Of a DNA stretch of 64,000 bases, positions 1 to 10,496 are shown in pieces. A program made the position numbers and the translations under genes. The notes below the pieces were generated by a model. The model saw only the letters and a program-made list of their open reading frames with translations, had not been told where the DNA came from and ran no database searches. Where the stretch lies: assembly GCF_016086655.4 (NCBI RefSeq), contig NC_052137.2:1-64000 (forward strand). The letters run 5' to 3'. Every line of letters starts with the position of its first letter. Position 1 is the first letter of the stretch. The DNA comes from Lepeophtheirus salmonis. Taxonomy: Eukaryota > Arthropoda > Copepoda > Siphonostomatoida > Caligidae.

Positions 1-475
1 AAAAAACCTGACAATTTCAAAAATGTTTTGGAAGATAATTTTGGATCCCATTACTTACAGTCTTTTTTAAATGTCCAAAGGTAAGGAAAGTACGCAAAAT
101 TTTCTTAAGATTCCTCATTACGAGGAAATAATATGAAGAAGACATTGTTAAGTTTTACCCACAAATGTCATTAGTTCTACTCAACCCTAAAATGCTTAGT
201 AAGTAGATTTCTAATCAAAAGGAGAAGATCATCGAAGATAAAACTGTGTTGTTGTTTTTTGTCTATATTTTAAATTATTATTATTTTTGCAATTTAGACT
301 TTTATATATTATTACACAGTCTGTTTATAATATTGATGGGTTGGGATTTGATGGAAGAGGTTACATTTAAGCAGTATAACGGGTTTACCGGGTGCACAAG
401 CTATCTATGTCACCACTATGGCTTGCTCTCTTGGGCAAGTGCAGGAAATTAGGCAGTTTTTTTTTTTTTTTGCAC
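1..475. other. AT-rich stretch without a recognised gene
   Basis: No coding or RNA feature is convincing here. Short open frames are present, but their composition is that of random AT-rich DNA. A T-run near 460-471 sits just before the transposase remnant that follows. Confidence 0.5.
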
Positions 476-905
476 TAGTTGGAAAAATTGAATCAATTGA
501 CGATTACGTTGTCCTAAATATTTGGAAAAGGCTCCGAGCCCTCCTTAGAAAATGCGCCGAGAGTGGCAAACATAACAATTGCTCGAACTCTGGGACTCAG
601 TGAAACGTTCCTTTTCAAGACTAGGAGGGAATTCGAGCTCTCTAAAGGACTTAACTCTCCGACACACCTCGAAAAAAGATATACTAGACAATTTATGCGA
701 CTTTATATTCCGTACTTTTGGCCTCCAAACTCACTGGATCTGAATGTGATAGTTGTTTATTTTTTTTGGTTTTTTTTTGTGTGTGGGGCGTGATTGAACG
801 ACAAGCCAACCGAACCTCCTGCAACAGCAAAGACAAACTTATCAGTTCCATGATTTGCCAAGAGAAAAAGTGGCAAAGGCTTGCTAGAGCATTTGACCTT
901 GTATA
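476..905 (+). pseudogene. Mariner-type transposase remnant with internal deletion
   Basis: A broken Tc1/mariner transposase relic. The frame from 563 reads as N-terminal-like sequence. The frame near 718 then gives the signature WPPNSLDLN that precedes the third catalytic aspartate of mariner-type transposases. After a T-rich insertion (about 757-783) the reading continues in another frame with GVIERQANRTSCNSKDKL, a C-terminal motif of the same proteins. The first two catalytic aspartates are missing, so most of the catalytic core has been deleted. It cannot encode an active enzyme. The terminal repeats were not located. Confidence 0.6.
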
Positions 906-1923
906 AATGCTGTAATTGTGGTTGGATATGGGTTTATTCAGTATAATGGATCAAAATCCATCAAGCTTTAAGAAACTGCTTGTATTTTCTTTTTTAAATC
1001 TGAATACTGGTTTTAAAGAAAATTGCGTTTAAAAGAAAATTATTTTTGCAGCACAAATAGTTTGTACTCCTATATATGATACATTTTATAGCAATCCCTC
1101 TGATGTATTTTATTATTTTTTAAGTCTTTATTTTGTTATATCTAAATATACTCAAATTTTAATTGAATCCAATCAATAAATATAAGAAATAAGCAACTAT
1201 GTGTTATTATTGGAAGTGTATAAAGTATGTCTTAGAAAGCGGGAGCTGTTTTTTCATGTGTACCATTTGAAACATGTTTTGTATTGTCCAAACCTGCTAT
1301 CGTTATTATTTAATTCTGGAGGAGGGAACATTCAAGTATAGAGTAATCACTAGTGTCAGTGCCTATAAAAGGACGGAGAGTTACATGTTGGGCTTTCCCT
1401 AATAAATCTTCTACCAATTACCCTGTTGTAAAAAAATCCCCCAATTCGAAATTATTGCAAATCACCAGATCGGATTACATCAATTTAAGCTGTCCAGCCT
1501 CATTATCCGTGGAGTTATTTGCGTTCCAATAATTTTGAAAGTTTCAAATTATGAAGGGAATCTTTTTTGTATATTAGAAATTATAGGAGTTAATTGATTT
1601 TGATAAATTATACCAATAAAAATTTAGGAGCTAAACTTCAATTAGGTTCATTTATATAAAGTATTATGTCGAAACATTTTTGGACAATATTAGTTGTCGA
1701 TGTCAAACGCACATTGCTTACTCCTCCAACTCATGATAGAAAATGACTGTCAGAAAAACTATATGATCTTGCTTTTAGAGTAAAACCCCGTTCTCCCTGC
1801 TACTACTCAACTAGGCTGATTAGCATGCAATATAAAAAGGCAGATATGATGCTACATCCTGCATAAATAGGTTTCTATCATTTATATATATAAAAAAAAT
1901 TTTGAGCTCTTAAAAAAAAAATA
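906..1923. other. AT-rich stretch without a recognised gene
   Basis: No gene, RNA or transposon end could be recognised. A pyrimidine-rich patch around 1700-1860 has no identifiable domain in any frame. Confidence 0.4.
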
Positions 1924-1973
1924 GGGAGGGCTTGAGGCCCTCCCCCAAAAAAGAGGGTAGTGATACCACTACC
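1924..1973. other. Two adjacent perfect hairpins
   Basis: Two inverted repeats lie side by side. GGGAGGGC (1924-1931) pairs with GCCCTCCC (1937-1944) across a five-base loop. GGTAGTG (1956-1962) pairs with CACTACC (1967-1973) across a four-base loop. Both are GC-rich in strongly AT-rich surroundings. They could be part of a structured transcript or a transposon end. No known RNA family was recognised. Confidence 0.45.
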
Positions 1974-2942
1974 GTTAGGGTATACTGGACGTATCAGTGC
2001 TTATTATTGACTTACGTTTGGATCTCAGAAGCTTGGAAGTGAACATTTCTACCAACATGAAAGCTTGGACTAGGTAAAACCCTACTTGTTCACATCACTA
2101 ATTTTTACATGCAGAGTTTTCCGTTTTCCACACAATACAATAGCTTTTTTGGCCTTTTCTATTAAGAAAAAAACAATTTTAAAACCTCTCTGTCCATTTC
2201 ATTTTTTTTTTTTTTCAGCAAAAATATACTGATTTTAAGGAGCGAGAGAGATCCAAACTTTTTATTATTTTATTTTAATAAATTCTATTTATATTCAACA
2301 AAGACAATAATATCAATTTTTGAAATACGTCACATAATGACTATATACAATTTGTCCAACCTAATCGGGAATGACACCTTGGAACGGTTTCATTGAAAGC
2401 TCAAAATACTTTTATTATTATATCAACTGTTAGAGTAATAAAATCAAACAATTCTTGTAAAAAAATTGATTCATCTGACCAAAGGTGTGTATGAGATGGT
2501 GGTCAAACGAAATCGCGTCCCAAGGCTTTTTGACACGAGAATAAGTTATGAAAATCTTCCCTATCGTTCCGTGCTCCAAATAGTATCATTACCAAGATTA
2601 AAAAGCTGAAAAACGACAACAAGAGCATTGAGAAGGCAAAAAACGCCTAAAAACTCAAAACTTATGTGAAGACAACTTGACAAATTTCCGGACCTTGCCA
2701 ATGCGACATCCGTTCTCAAAAAACTGCAAACCTCTTTATTCTAGGACCTAAAGCGCCAACGAGATACAGATCCATGCCACCTACCATATGATATGTGTGC
2801 CTTAAAGGCTGCAGTGGAGAAGGAGTGAGTTGGCATATCGGAGATATACGTGAAGAAAACCTACAAGGCTTTGACGTCTAAGATTGATGCTATAATGGAG
2901 GCCAAGGATGGTCAATTTGAGATTCAATTGTTTATTGTTCAC
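1974..2942. other. No recognised gene; possible old transposase debris
   Basis: The part from about 2460 to 2930 is less AT-rich and has the texture of decayed transposase coding sequence, but no catalytic or HTH motif is readable. I make no gene call. Confidence 0.35.
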
Positions 2943-3765
2943 TGGGTGGACCATTGAAATCTAAACACTTACTAATTCAATAATAATGAAGGTTTAGTGA
3001 TTGAAATTAATTCATATTTCTATATAAGAAATCATAATCATTTAGTTACTAACCAGAACCAATCTGAGCTCTCTAGCTTACGTACAAGTCGAGAAAATGA
3101 CACTTCAGCGTGATCGTCGAATTTCCATTCATTCACTCCAAGCATTTGGGCGTCTCCAGGACCATCGTCTTTGACGTCAGCACGTTGGAGAGGAAGAAAG
3201 TATCTGTCAAAAATGTCAAACTGGACTTGGAGGAGTTAAAGAAAAGAGCCCAGGCCAATCTCCTCCCCAAGTTTATTATAGCCCACACAAGAGATCTCGG
3301 TGTCTAACAAAAGACTGTCCAGAGAGCTATAAAAAATTGTTTGGAGAGGCAACTTTTGACACCAGCAATAAAAGAAACCCACCGCCTCTGTGGCCAGACT
3401 CTTTAAACTCTTTTTGACAATTATGACCCCTGCAGTCCTAATTTCAACCTTTTCTTCTACACATTTTGCGTCCATGTCGAAGAGAAGACCTGCAGTGTCC
3501 TTCATCCAAACACCAATGTCCTCAAAACCACTATCATCCAGCACTATGATGTCATGACGGAGGACTACATCCAGAGTGGGTGTCAGGTCGTCCGTTACCG
3601 CCTGGAATCCATCATTGGCACTAAGGGCGCTACATTAATGCTTAAGAGAGCTCAGACACACATCTATTTATAGTATAATTTTGTTGAAATTTTATTGTTG
3701 ACTAATAAATTGTAGGTTTTTGAAGTTTAAAATTCAAAGTCTTTAGATATTAAAGGACCACTCGG
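2943..3765 (+). mobile_element. Tc1-like non-autonomous element, catalytic core deleted
   Basis: The left end reads CTGGGTGGACCATTGAAATC. The right end, read inwards on the other strand, is CCGAGTGGTCCTTTAATATC, with a TA at 3766-3767. Inside, a start near 3097 gives an N-terminal segment with RRISIHSLQAFGRLQDH. Near 3230-3330 a HTH-like segment follows (KKRAQANLLP, then the RDLGV...KTVQRA motif). The sequence then jumps to a transposase C-terminus around 3480-3640 (KTTIIQHYDVMTEDYI). The DEKxFTV and QDGAPAH catalytic blocks are absent. Frameshifts are also present. The same ends and a similar deletion occur in the element at 43661-44518. Confidence 0.75.
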
Positions 3766-4459
3766 TATAGACACTAAAATAAATATCCCACCCTCTTTGT
3801 CTTACTAGTTGTACTTTATGAAAATCACTATAAAGTTAAGATTTGTAAAATTCGTTCACAATTTACAGGGCCACACCGTACAGCTAAAATACACGCACAC
3901 TATGCATCATTTTGTCTTACTCTGTGGACAGAAGAGGCTGCTAGGATTGAATAATCATGTAAACAGATTATAATAATATGCACAATGAACATACCAAAAA
4001 CATAAACTAATAATAATATTTACGTCTTGGCCTTATTTTATATAACAACTTTGTCATTAATCATATTATTTATGTCTGTGTAAATAATGCTTCATATCGT
4101 TCAAAATGTTAAATTGAATAATTAATGGTATGACAGGGATATCATTAATTATCCATGACTGTATTTTATTATTAGTACATACAATAACGTAATAAAAATA
4201 ATAGCTCTACTAATAATCAAAATTGCAATCTCCTGCTAATTTCAGAGTTTTGTAACTCATGGGAAAAATATGATTAATTGCCTTATTTTGTGCTTGAAAT
4301 GGACCGTGTCTATTGGGGCGGGACAAAAACAAAAAAGATAGAAAATCCAATATGGCTGGTTATATTTCAAATATTATCCATAAAAATAAGCCTACATTCT
4401 AAATTCTGAATGGATGAGGAAAACATTTTTGGTAGTCGACATGGGATTGAAATATCAAT
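3766..4459. other. AT-rich spacer
   Basis: Nothing recognisable in either strand. The stretch lies between two Tc1/mariner remnants. Confidence 0.4.
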
Positions 4460-5175
4460 ATCTCATATTATTTTAATATATCTTGTTCGAACACCCAGGG
4501 AGAACTGCCAACAATGCGAGAAATTTGATGCCTATCCTTTTGACGTACTCATCAGTCTTCAGCCAGTATCCTTAAGAGAACCACAGCAGATGCATGCCCT
4601 TCCTGTTGTATACAAACAGGTCTTTCATCCTCACTGAAGCAGGGTGTTTGGTGGTAGGGACATATCCGTGCTCCTCTGCTCCATCCCCAAATGTCACTTC
4701 TCGGTCATTCTGCCTGTTGGAGAAAGGGTCCACAGTAAAGGTCTTCTCATCAGAAAAGATCACAATGAGTCCACAGGTTCCTTTGAGGTGGCTTAAGATC
4801 TTTTTTGTACGCTCCACACTGACTTTTTCTCTGATGTTCTGTCAACAGAGGCCACGGAATACGCGCCAAATACTTTCCTCCTGCCTTTTTTAGAGCTATT
4901 GACACTGCTGATGGGAACTGGTTTATCTTCTTGGTCATGTCAGCAATGGAGGAACTTGGCTTTTTCTTGAAGGCCGACTTCAGGTGGTTGATGGAGATGG
5001 AGGGTTTCCTGCCTGCTCAAGGAGAGTATCTGAGGTCCTCTTCGACCTTCAACTGCATGGAAAAATGGTAAAAATTCTTCCCCAAACCCACAACCTCCTG
5101 TCCGATGGCCTTCTGGGACAGTCCCACACGGAGGAGTGCTGTGATCTCAACCCTCTTCTTGTACTGTGTTTTCAT
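4460..5175 (-). pseudogene. Tc1-like transposase pseudogene, 3' truncated
   Basis: Reads leftward from an ATG at 5175. The N-terminus MKTQYKKRVEITALLRVG runs into LSQKAIGQEV, a helix-turn-helix as in Tc1/mariner transposases. Downstream, in other frames, come a second DNA-binding segment and the first catalytic block FSDEKTFTVDPFSNRQND, followed by PTTKHPASVRMKDL. At least two frameshifts separate these blocks. The second and third catalytic residues are missing because the homology stops near 4460. It is dead. It resembles the Tc1-like family of the 2.9 kb element more than the DD37D mariners, but this placement is by eye. Confidence 0.7.
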
Positions 5176-5442
5176 GCTGGTGACTAGGACAATGTTTTTC
5201 TTAGTAATCGACAAGCTAATTATGTGTTCTACAACATTTCTCATCGGAAAATTGTAAACACAAAGAACCCTTAACCTCTCAAAATTTGCGTATTAGAGAT
5301 GAGTAAAGAATAAATGTTGTCCTATGTATATCTACTTTTCAATCATACATTGCATAGTAATTCAAAAAATGCAAATTTAATAGTGAATAAATGATTATGT
5401 TATTAACTGGTATTGTGCTTTGTATAATTTATAAAGTATACA

Positions 5443-5500
5443 CCAGTGGTTCTCAAACTTTTTTCGTTGACTTACTACCTTCGAAAACGTATTCCTTACC
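5443..5500. mobile_element. hAT-like terminal sequence
   Basis: The sequence CAGTGGTTCTCAAACTTTTT is typical of terminal inverted repeats of Charlie-like hAT DNA transposons. No matching opposite end was found nearby, so it may be a solo end. It lies immediately downstream of the TMEM62-like fragment and may mark the insertion that truncated it. Confidence 0.4.
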
Positions 5501-5533
5501 CAGTGTAAACTTTTATTTTAGTAAATAAATTGA

Positions 5534-5880
5534 TTATGTATTCCAAAAATTCCCTTCAATTGATAAAATCCAGATGATGCATTTTCTATCGTAAGTAATA
5601 ATAGCGCCGATGATTGGTAAGACCAACGATGAAATGACTCCTAAGAGAATAATAGTTGAAGAAAATAAGCTCCAAGTCTTCGTATGCAGAAACCTGTATA
5701 AGGGTAGGTGTGTCAGATAAAGAGGCTCATTGCTTTTTACGTCTTTATTGGATGATATTGGGGCTATCCATAAATTTAACACAAAAAATATCACCGACAA
5801 AAATAAAGTTAGGAGGATTAGCAAAAGTGAAGAATGTGCTGTAGTTATTTCATTATCAGTAACAGGTATACTTATTGAGT
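5534..5880 (-). CDS. Possible TMEM62-like membrane protein fragment
   Basis: A minus-strand frame stays open for about 115 codons and is unusually hydrophobic. In order it reads RFDSISIPVTDNE, a membrane helix (LLLILLTLFLSVIFFVLN), a polar loop, LTHLPLYRFL, a second helix (SSTIILLGVISSLVLPIIGA) and SIEGNFWNT before a stop. By eye the order and spacing match the first C-terminal membrane helices of TMEM62-like metallophosphoesterase-related proteins (F-D...T-D, then P..G.II, then G.F). The phosphoesterase domain is not seen upstream and the later helices are missing, so this is a fragment, a single exon or a pseudogene. A search is needed to confirm the family. Confidence 0.35.
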
Positions 5881-6049
5881 CAAAGCGAGATAATTAATTT
5901 AATAAAGTAAAATTAGCTGATAAGTCTACCAAAAATAAAAGGAAATAAAGCAACATGTATCCTTCATTTTGGAAACAAATAAAAAATATTTAGGACATTT
6001 ACCCCTAATGCTGGAAAAACTCGATGCTTATGTAAAGGAATTATTAGTT

Positions 6050-6482
6050 TTTTAAGCAATAAAACAAAACATTCCATTGACTTCCATTGTATCTATTAGA
6101 TGTTATAGTACAAATGTCAGTACAAGGTATAAAGATGGAGCTATAAGGTTTTGGGAAAATATCTTCAAAAACTTGTTGACTGTTTTGTTTATATATTGCA
6201 TTCAAACGAGCTTCTCCTGCGTCATTTAATTATTTAGATAGATTGAAAAACAACTGGCACTAGTGGATTTTCTGGATCCATAGGAAAAAGGCTTACAACA
6301 TGTGAAACTTTACCAATCGTAACCTTTGTTCCAATTTCAGTATTTCTTGCATTAACCCGATTAAGAAGAATTGAGTACAGATCGACAATATTTATATTAA
6401 ATTCATCATGCAATATCGGAAGGGTATGTTTTGGATGATTTTTCTTAGAAAAACCCATAAAATATAAATCATGCAAGAACAC
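6050..6482 (-). other. Two minus-strand open segments, possible exons, unidentified
   Basis: One segment (6482-6234) follows a plausible splice acceptor and begins VFLHDLYFMGFSKKNHPKHT. A second (about 6220-6050) follows another acceptor-like site and contains IYKQNSQQVFEDIFPKPY. Both have balanced amino-acid composition for such AT-rich DNA. No domain is recognised and a link to the 5534-5880 fragment is not proven. They could equally be chance open frames. Confidence 0.25.
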
Positions 6483-6859
6483 CTACTTATGCGAATAGAT
6501 TTATATTATTTAACGATATAGATTTTTAATAAATTTCTAAGGTCGAATGGAGCTAAGTTAATGAAAAAAGAACATTCTTCAAATTGGCAGGATTACTACG
6601 TTCATTCTTGGGTTTTTTACATACCGAAAATGCTTACGATTTACGAACCTAAATATAAGTTGAAAGTCACTTTTAGTGTGTTTGCTCATAAATATTGGAG
6701 AGCTGCTCTGAGGAGTTGATGATAACGCAAATGATATTAGTGTTTTTATAAGTTATTCCCAACCTATTTTGAAAATTCAAACGTATTAGCGAGCAAGGAG
6801 CACAGATACGTCTTCTTTCAAAGTTGCCAAGATATACTTTTATTATTTACACTCTGGAG
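6483..6859. other. AT-rich spacer
   Basis: No coding or repeat signal was recognised. Confidence 0.4.
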
Positions 6860-7060
6860 TAGTGTGGTTTGAGTCCTTATTTACGACCTAAGACTCTAGT
6901 TCAGTCTCATCCTGGTACAGTTCAGTCCTAATAACTTATAAAGTTTGGTTCTTCATGACGTCCCTCAACTATATTTCTTCTTTTTTAATTAGTTCTAGTA
7001 CTGACAGTCTGAATGACCGACAGTCTTAAGAACCGCTCTAATACTCGACTAAAATAGACC
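6860..7060 (-). repeat. Dispersed repeat, inverted copy of 15960-16160
   Basis: Read on the minus strand, this segment aligns for roughly 190 bp with 15960-16160. Shared stretches include a near-identical block around TACTAGAACYAATTAAAAAA and AGTTGAGGGAYGTC. No coding potential is seen. It is probably a short interspersed or MITE-like repeat. Confidence 0.6.
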
Positions 7061-7989
7061 GAATAAATATGGACTGACACAACACTACTTACAAGGATTT
7101 AAACAAATTTCTTATCCCTAATGATATGCATATTAACTTCAATTTCCTAAGCTGTATGGATTAATTGTAGTACTATATATACAATTATGTTTGTAACGAT
7201 AATTAATTCATCCCTACCTCGTATTAAACTTGAAAAATTACACTCACGAGGATTTAGACAATTTTTACATCTCAGTATTGAAATCAGTGTTCAAGGTTCT
7301 TTTTTTTCGAAAAAATTCATTTTAATACATCTATTTAAATAGTCACTTTAGATATACCTAGGGTCTTTGCTAACAGATGCGGGGCACTCCCCTATGGACA
7401 ATTAGATGTCTATGGAAAAATTCGAAGAAGAAAAATTTCATAGCATCTTCCGTTACAAAAAAATTCTAGCACCGGCACTGGGCATATCAGTATAACTTTG
7501 GTACTGATGTATAAAGTCGAATAAAATAATGCTCTCCTGGTATTTCAAAGATAAAAGGAACTGAAAATTTGGCATATTAACCGTACATACTTGTCATAAA
7601 TTCGATAACAAACTCTCTGAGTCCAACAATTACTACCACTTATAATTAAAATTGTAAATTGTAAGCATTTTCGATATGTAAAAAAAAAACAAATAAAAAA
7701 ACTGAAAATAAACATGGTTACCCTCCTGACAATGTGAAAAATATTTCAGAAGAAAGCAGCTTAGTTTGATGACGTTTATTTACATAAGATGCGAGCAGCT
7801 GTGATATGATGTAAAATAACACAAAATTCCTCTGTATTCTGCCAATGATATAGGCAGGAATTATTCCAATGGCAATCCTCAATTCTACTCCGAGTCCATC
7901 AAGGATTTACACTTATAACGCCCTAATAAATCATTAACGTTAGTGTCCATAATTTATGAATATACACACATTCGTGATTACAAATTATA
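7061..7989. other. AT-rich stretch without a recognised gene
   Basis: No gene was recognised. The segment around 7570-7680 shares short strings with 6610-6660, such as CGAAAATGCTTAC read on opposite strands, suggesting more repeat debris. Confidence 0.35.
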
Positions 7990-8128
7990 GCTAGATGTTC
8001 CTTTCTCATTCATCAAGAATGAAAGTATAATAATAAAAGCTTTAGAAAATCAAAAAAAATAAAAACACATTCAGATTGCCAACAACTAAAACTGGCACGC
8101 TAAAAAAGGCTTCGGATTTACAATTGTG
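7990..8128 (+). repeat. Dispersed repeat shared with about 30715-30812
   Basis: Contains TCAAGAATGAAAG followed by GATTGCCAACAACTAAAACT and a tail GGCTTCGGATTTACAAT. The same order recurs near 30715-30812 (TCAAGAATGAAAC, GGTCGCCAAAAACAACAAAA, TGCTTAGAATTTACAAT). No coding capacity. Confidence 0.45.
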
Positions 8129-8380
8129 AAAAAATGGGTCAACGAAAAAATGCACACGATTTACGTTTTTATTCATTACCTTCAAAGAGCCGTAGCTAGT
8201 CCAGTACTAATACTTTTTGTTCCGCAAAAGACCCGAAGAAAGTTGTTAAGAAATTAAAGTGCATCAACTAACCCATGAACCAAACTTGTCTCCCTCTATT
8301 TACTCTACATACAAGTTGAAATAATTGGTAAAGGGGTTAAGTGCTCTATGGTATACATAGTAGATATGGATTTCCCTATG

Positions 8381-8760
8381 AAAATTCTAGACCGCACTGA
8401 GACAGTTATGATTTTTAGTGGACGTAGATAATTCAGCCCTTACAGAGCTTCAGTTTAGAACAGTCCCAAAGAACAATTCTGACTGGATCGGTCTTACAAA
8501 AAAATACTGGTCATGAATGGTCTCATATAAAAAAAATTAGTGAGACCGAAAAAATCTTTGAATACTGATTCGTCATATGAATTACAATGTCCAAAACAGT
8601 CGGATACGTCAGCCACCAAAATAATGGTTTTGGGCTAAGACTTTATGTCCGTAATTCAAAAATTAGTCCATAGATTGAGACCGGAAAAAATCGTTCTATA
8701 AATCATTACGACAGAAAAAATGGGTATAGAAAAAATCACTGAAGACCGATGACCAAAAAA
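8381..8760 (+). repeat. GACCG/CGGTC-rich interspersed repeat, copy 1
   Basis: Starts with a GACCGCACTGAGACAGTTAT-type segment, continues with TTTAGTGGAC, ACTGGATCGGTCTTACAAAA and AGTGAGACCGAAAAAATC. The same ordered blocks recur at 24.5-26.3, 48.6, 52.4-53.3 and 61.8 kb. No protein is encoded. The many short inverted half-sites (GACCG and CGGTC) suggest a foldback or MITE-like non-autonomous element. Confidence 0.65.
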
Positions 8761-10070
8761 AAATTGCTCTTGAACCAAGTTTGAACATTATTACATACAT
8801 TCTAAAAAGAATGAAGAAAATTAATAGGCTGCTATGTAATTAGGACGATTTTATATTAAATATTTACATCATATTAACGGATTTCATATAAACCAGAACA
8901 TAATTAATCATTGACTATAACTCCCCATTTTATTTTATTTTTAGTTAAATGAGTAATAATGATAATATTACAATAACAACATCATCAAGAGCCTTTTTTA
9001 TTTGTTTTTCTTTTTTTAGAAGCAAACTATCAAGATTTTACAATCTGAACTAAATAACAACTAATATGTATTAACCATAGACATTAGGGTGGTTCTTATT
9101 GTGAACTTATAAAGTTAATGGTTTTATCATCATTTTAATGGGTTCTAATATTGAAAATATATTCCTGCCCCACAATTTGGAAAGTTTAAGTGACATTAAG
9201 AGACTGTGGAGCGGTTTGGCTTTTAAACTTTTAACTCAAATTGTAAATTCCTGGCTATTTGTACACTTTTTTATTTTAAACACAAATGAAAATTAAAATA
9301 AATTAAAATTTATCAACTACGGAGAAGAGAAGTGTGAACAATAATAATGGTTCGTTTTGTAAATAAAGTACTTTGTAATAGAATAATTATGAAATAATAA
9401 TCTAATTGATGTTAGAAGGGCAGCCTCCATTGTACTCGTTGTGCCTAAGAAATGGGAGTAGTTGTTAAAAGACCAAAACCAACAACAACCACTTTATTAG
9501 AAAGTATACAATCTATAAAGCATATTTTTCAAGTTGGGAGACACCCTGTTGTGAAATATTTGTTTGGCAGGCATCAACAGTAAACATTGTCAGAGAATTT
9601 GCAAAAATGGAGAAAATTGTTCATCGATATATGATAGAGTAATTTCATTGGAAAGATATAAGTCCAACCAATCATAAAGCTAAAACGGAGTCCGTAAGTC
9701 TGTTACTTCGTTTACAAAAGTAGAATTGTGGTCAACTGAGTTAGCCGTAAGAGCTGCTAAGAATAGCATGGCAGCTGTAGAATAAATTAGGAACGCCTCC
9801 ATTAATTTTAAAGAAAACCACGAAGCGGCATGGGTGGATTGTAGACGGATAGTGCACGACTTCATAGTTATTTCAAAAGTGAGGTCCATTGCATATTATC
9901 TGTAAATTTGAACATGGGAATAATAAGGTGGAAGGGATCTGCTGTTTAGTTGAGTTTTTTGGAAAGTGTTACAGCGACAAAAAATAATCTTTTTGAAGAA
10001 AAAAAATTGAATAAATCCCACCTCCCCCTTACAAAAAAAAAAGTTTCTATAGATATAAAGATGTAACGTG
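8761..10070. other. AT-rich stretch without a recognised gene
   Basis: No gene could be supported. A minus-strand frame at 9889-9680 begins with hydrophobic, signal-peptide-like sequence (LIYSTAAMLFLAALTANS) and is less AT-rich than its surroundings. It has no family resemblance and no supporting exon structure. Confidence 0.3.
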
Positions 10071-10496
10071 GGTGATCTGAAAAGTTTCTGACCTAATAAA
10101 GATTTTTTCAGTTTTTTGTTATTTTTTCCCTGTAACCCGTCCAAAAAGTACTCGCCTTTTTTCAATACAAAATAATTGTTTAAGAATTTTTTTACTGTTT
10201 TGACTTAGACTCCTCAAATTTTAATACAACAAGCCTATATTTATTTGCTATTGTTTGAATCTATTTAAAAGTTACACTTTCAAAAACAAATATCTAATAA
10301 GGACTCGTACTTGATTTTTTCCATTTTCAGAGTATCACTCCCATACACTCACTCAAACGACTGTTACATAACAATTGAACACCCAAAATGTCTGAAAATT
10401 GTTGCGTAAATCTCAACAGATGATAGATAGAGATGACTAGCTATTATTTACGAATGCTGCCATCTTCACGTTGAGGTCTGAAACTTTTCAAAGCAT
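10071..10496. mobile_element. Short mariner/MITE-like element with inverted ends
   Basis: The left end contains TGAAAAGTTTCTGACCT. The right end near 10473-10490 contains AGGTCTGAAACTTTTCA, the reverse complement with one change. The 426-bp interior has no transposase frame beyond scraps. Such palindromic TGAAAAGTTTC ends are typical of mariner-family elements, so I read it as a deletion derivative. Confidence 0.6.
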
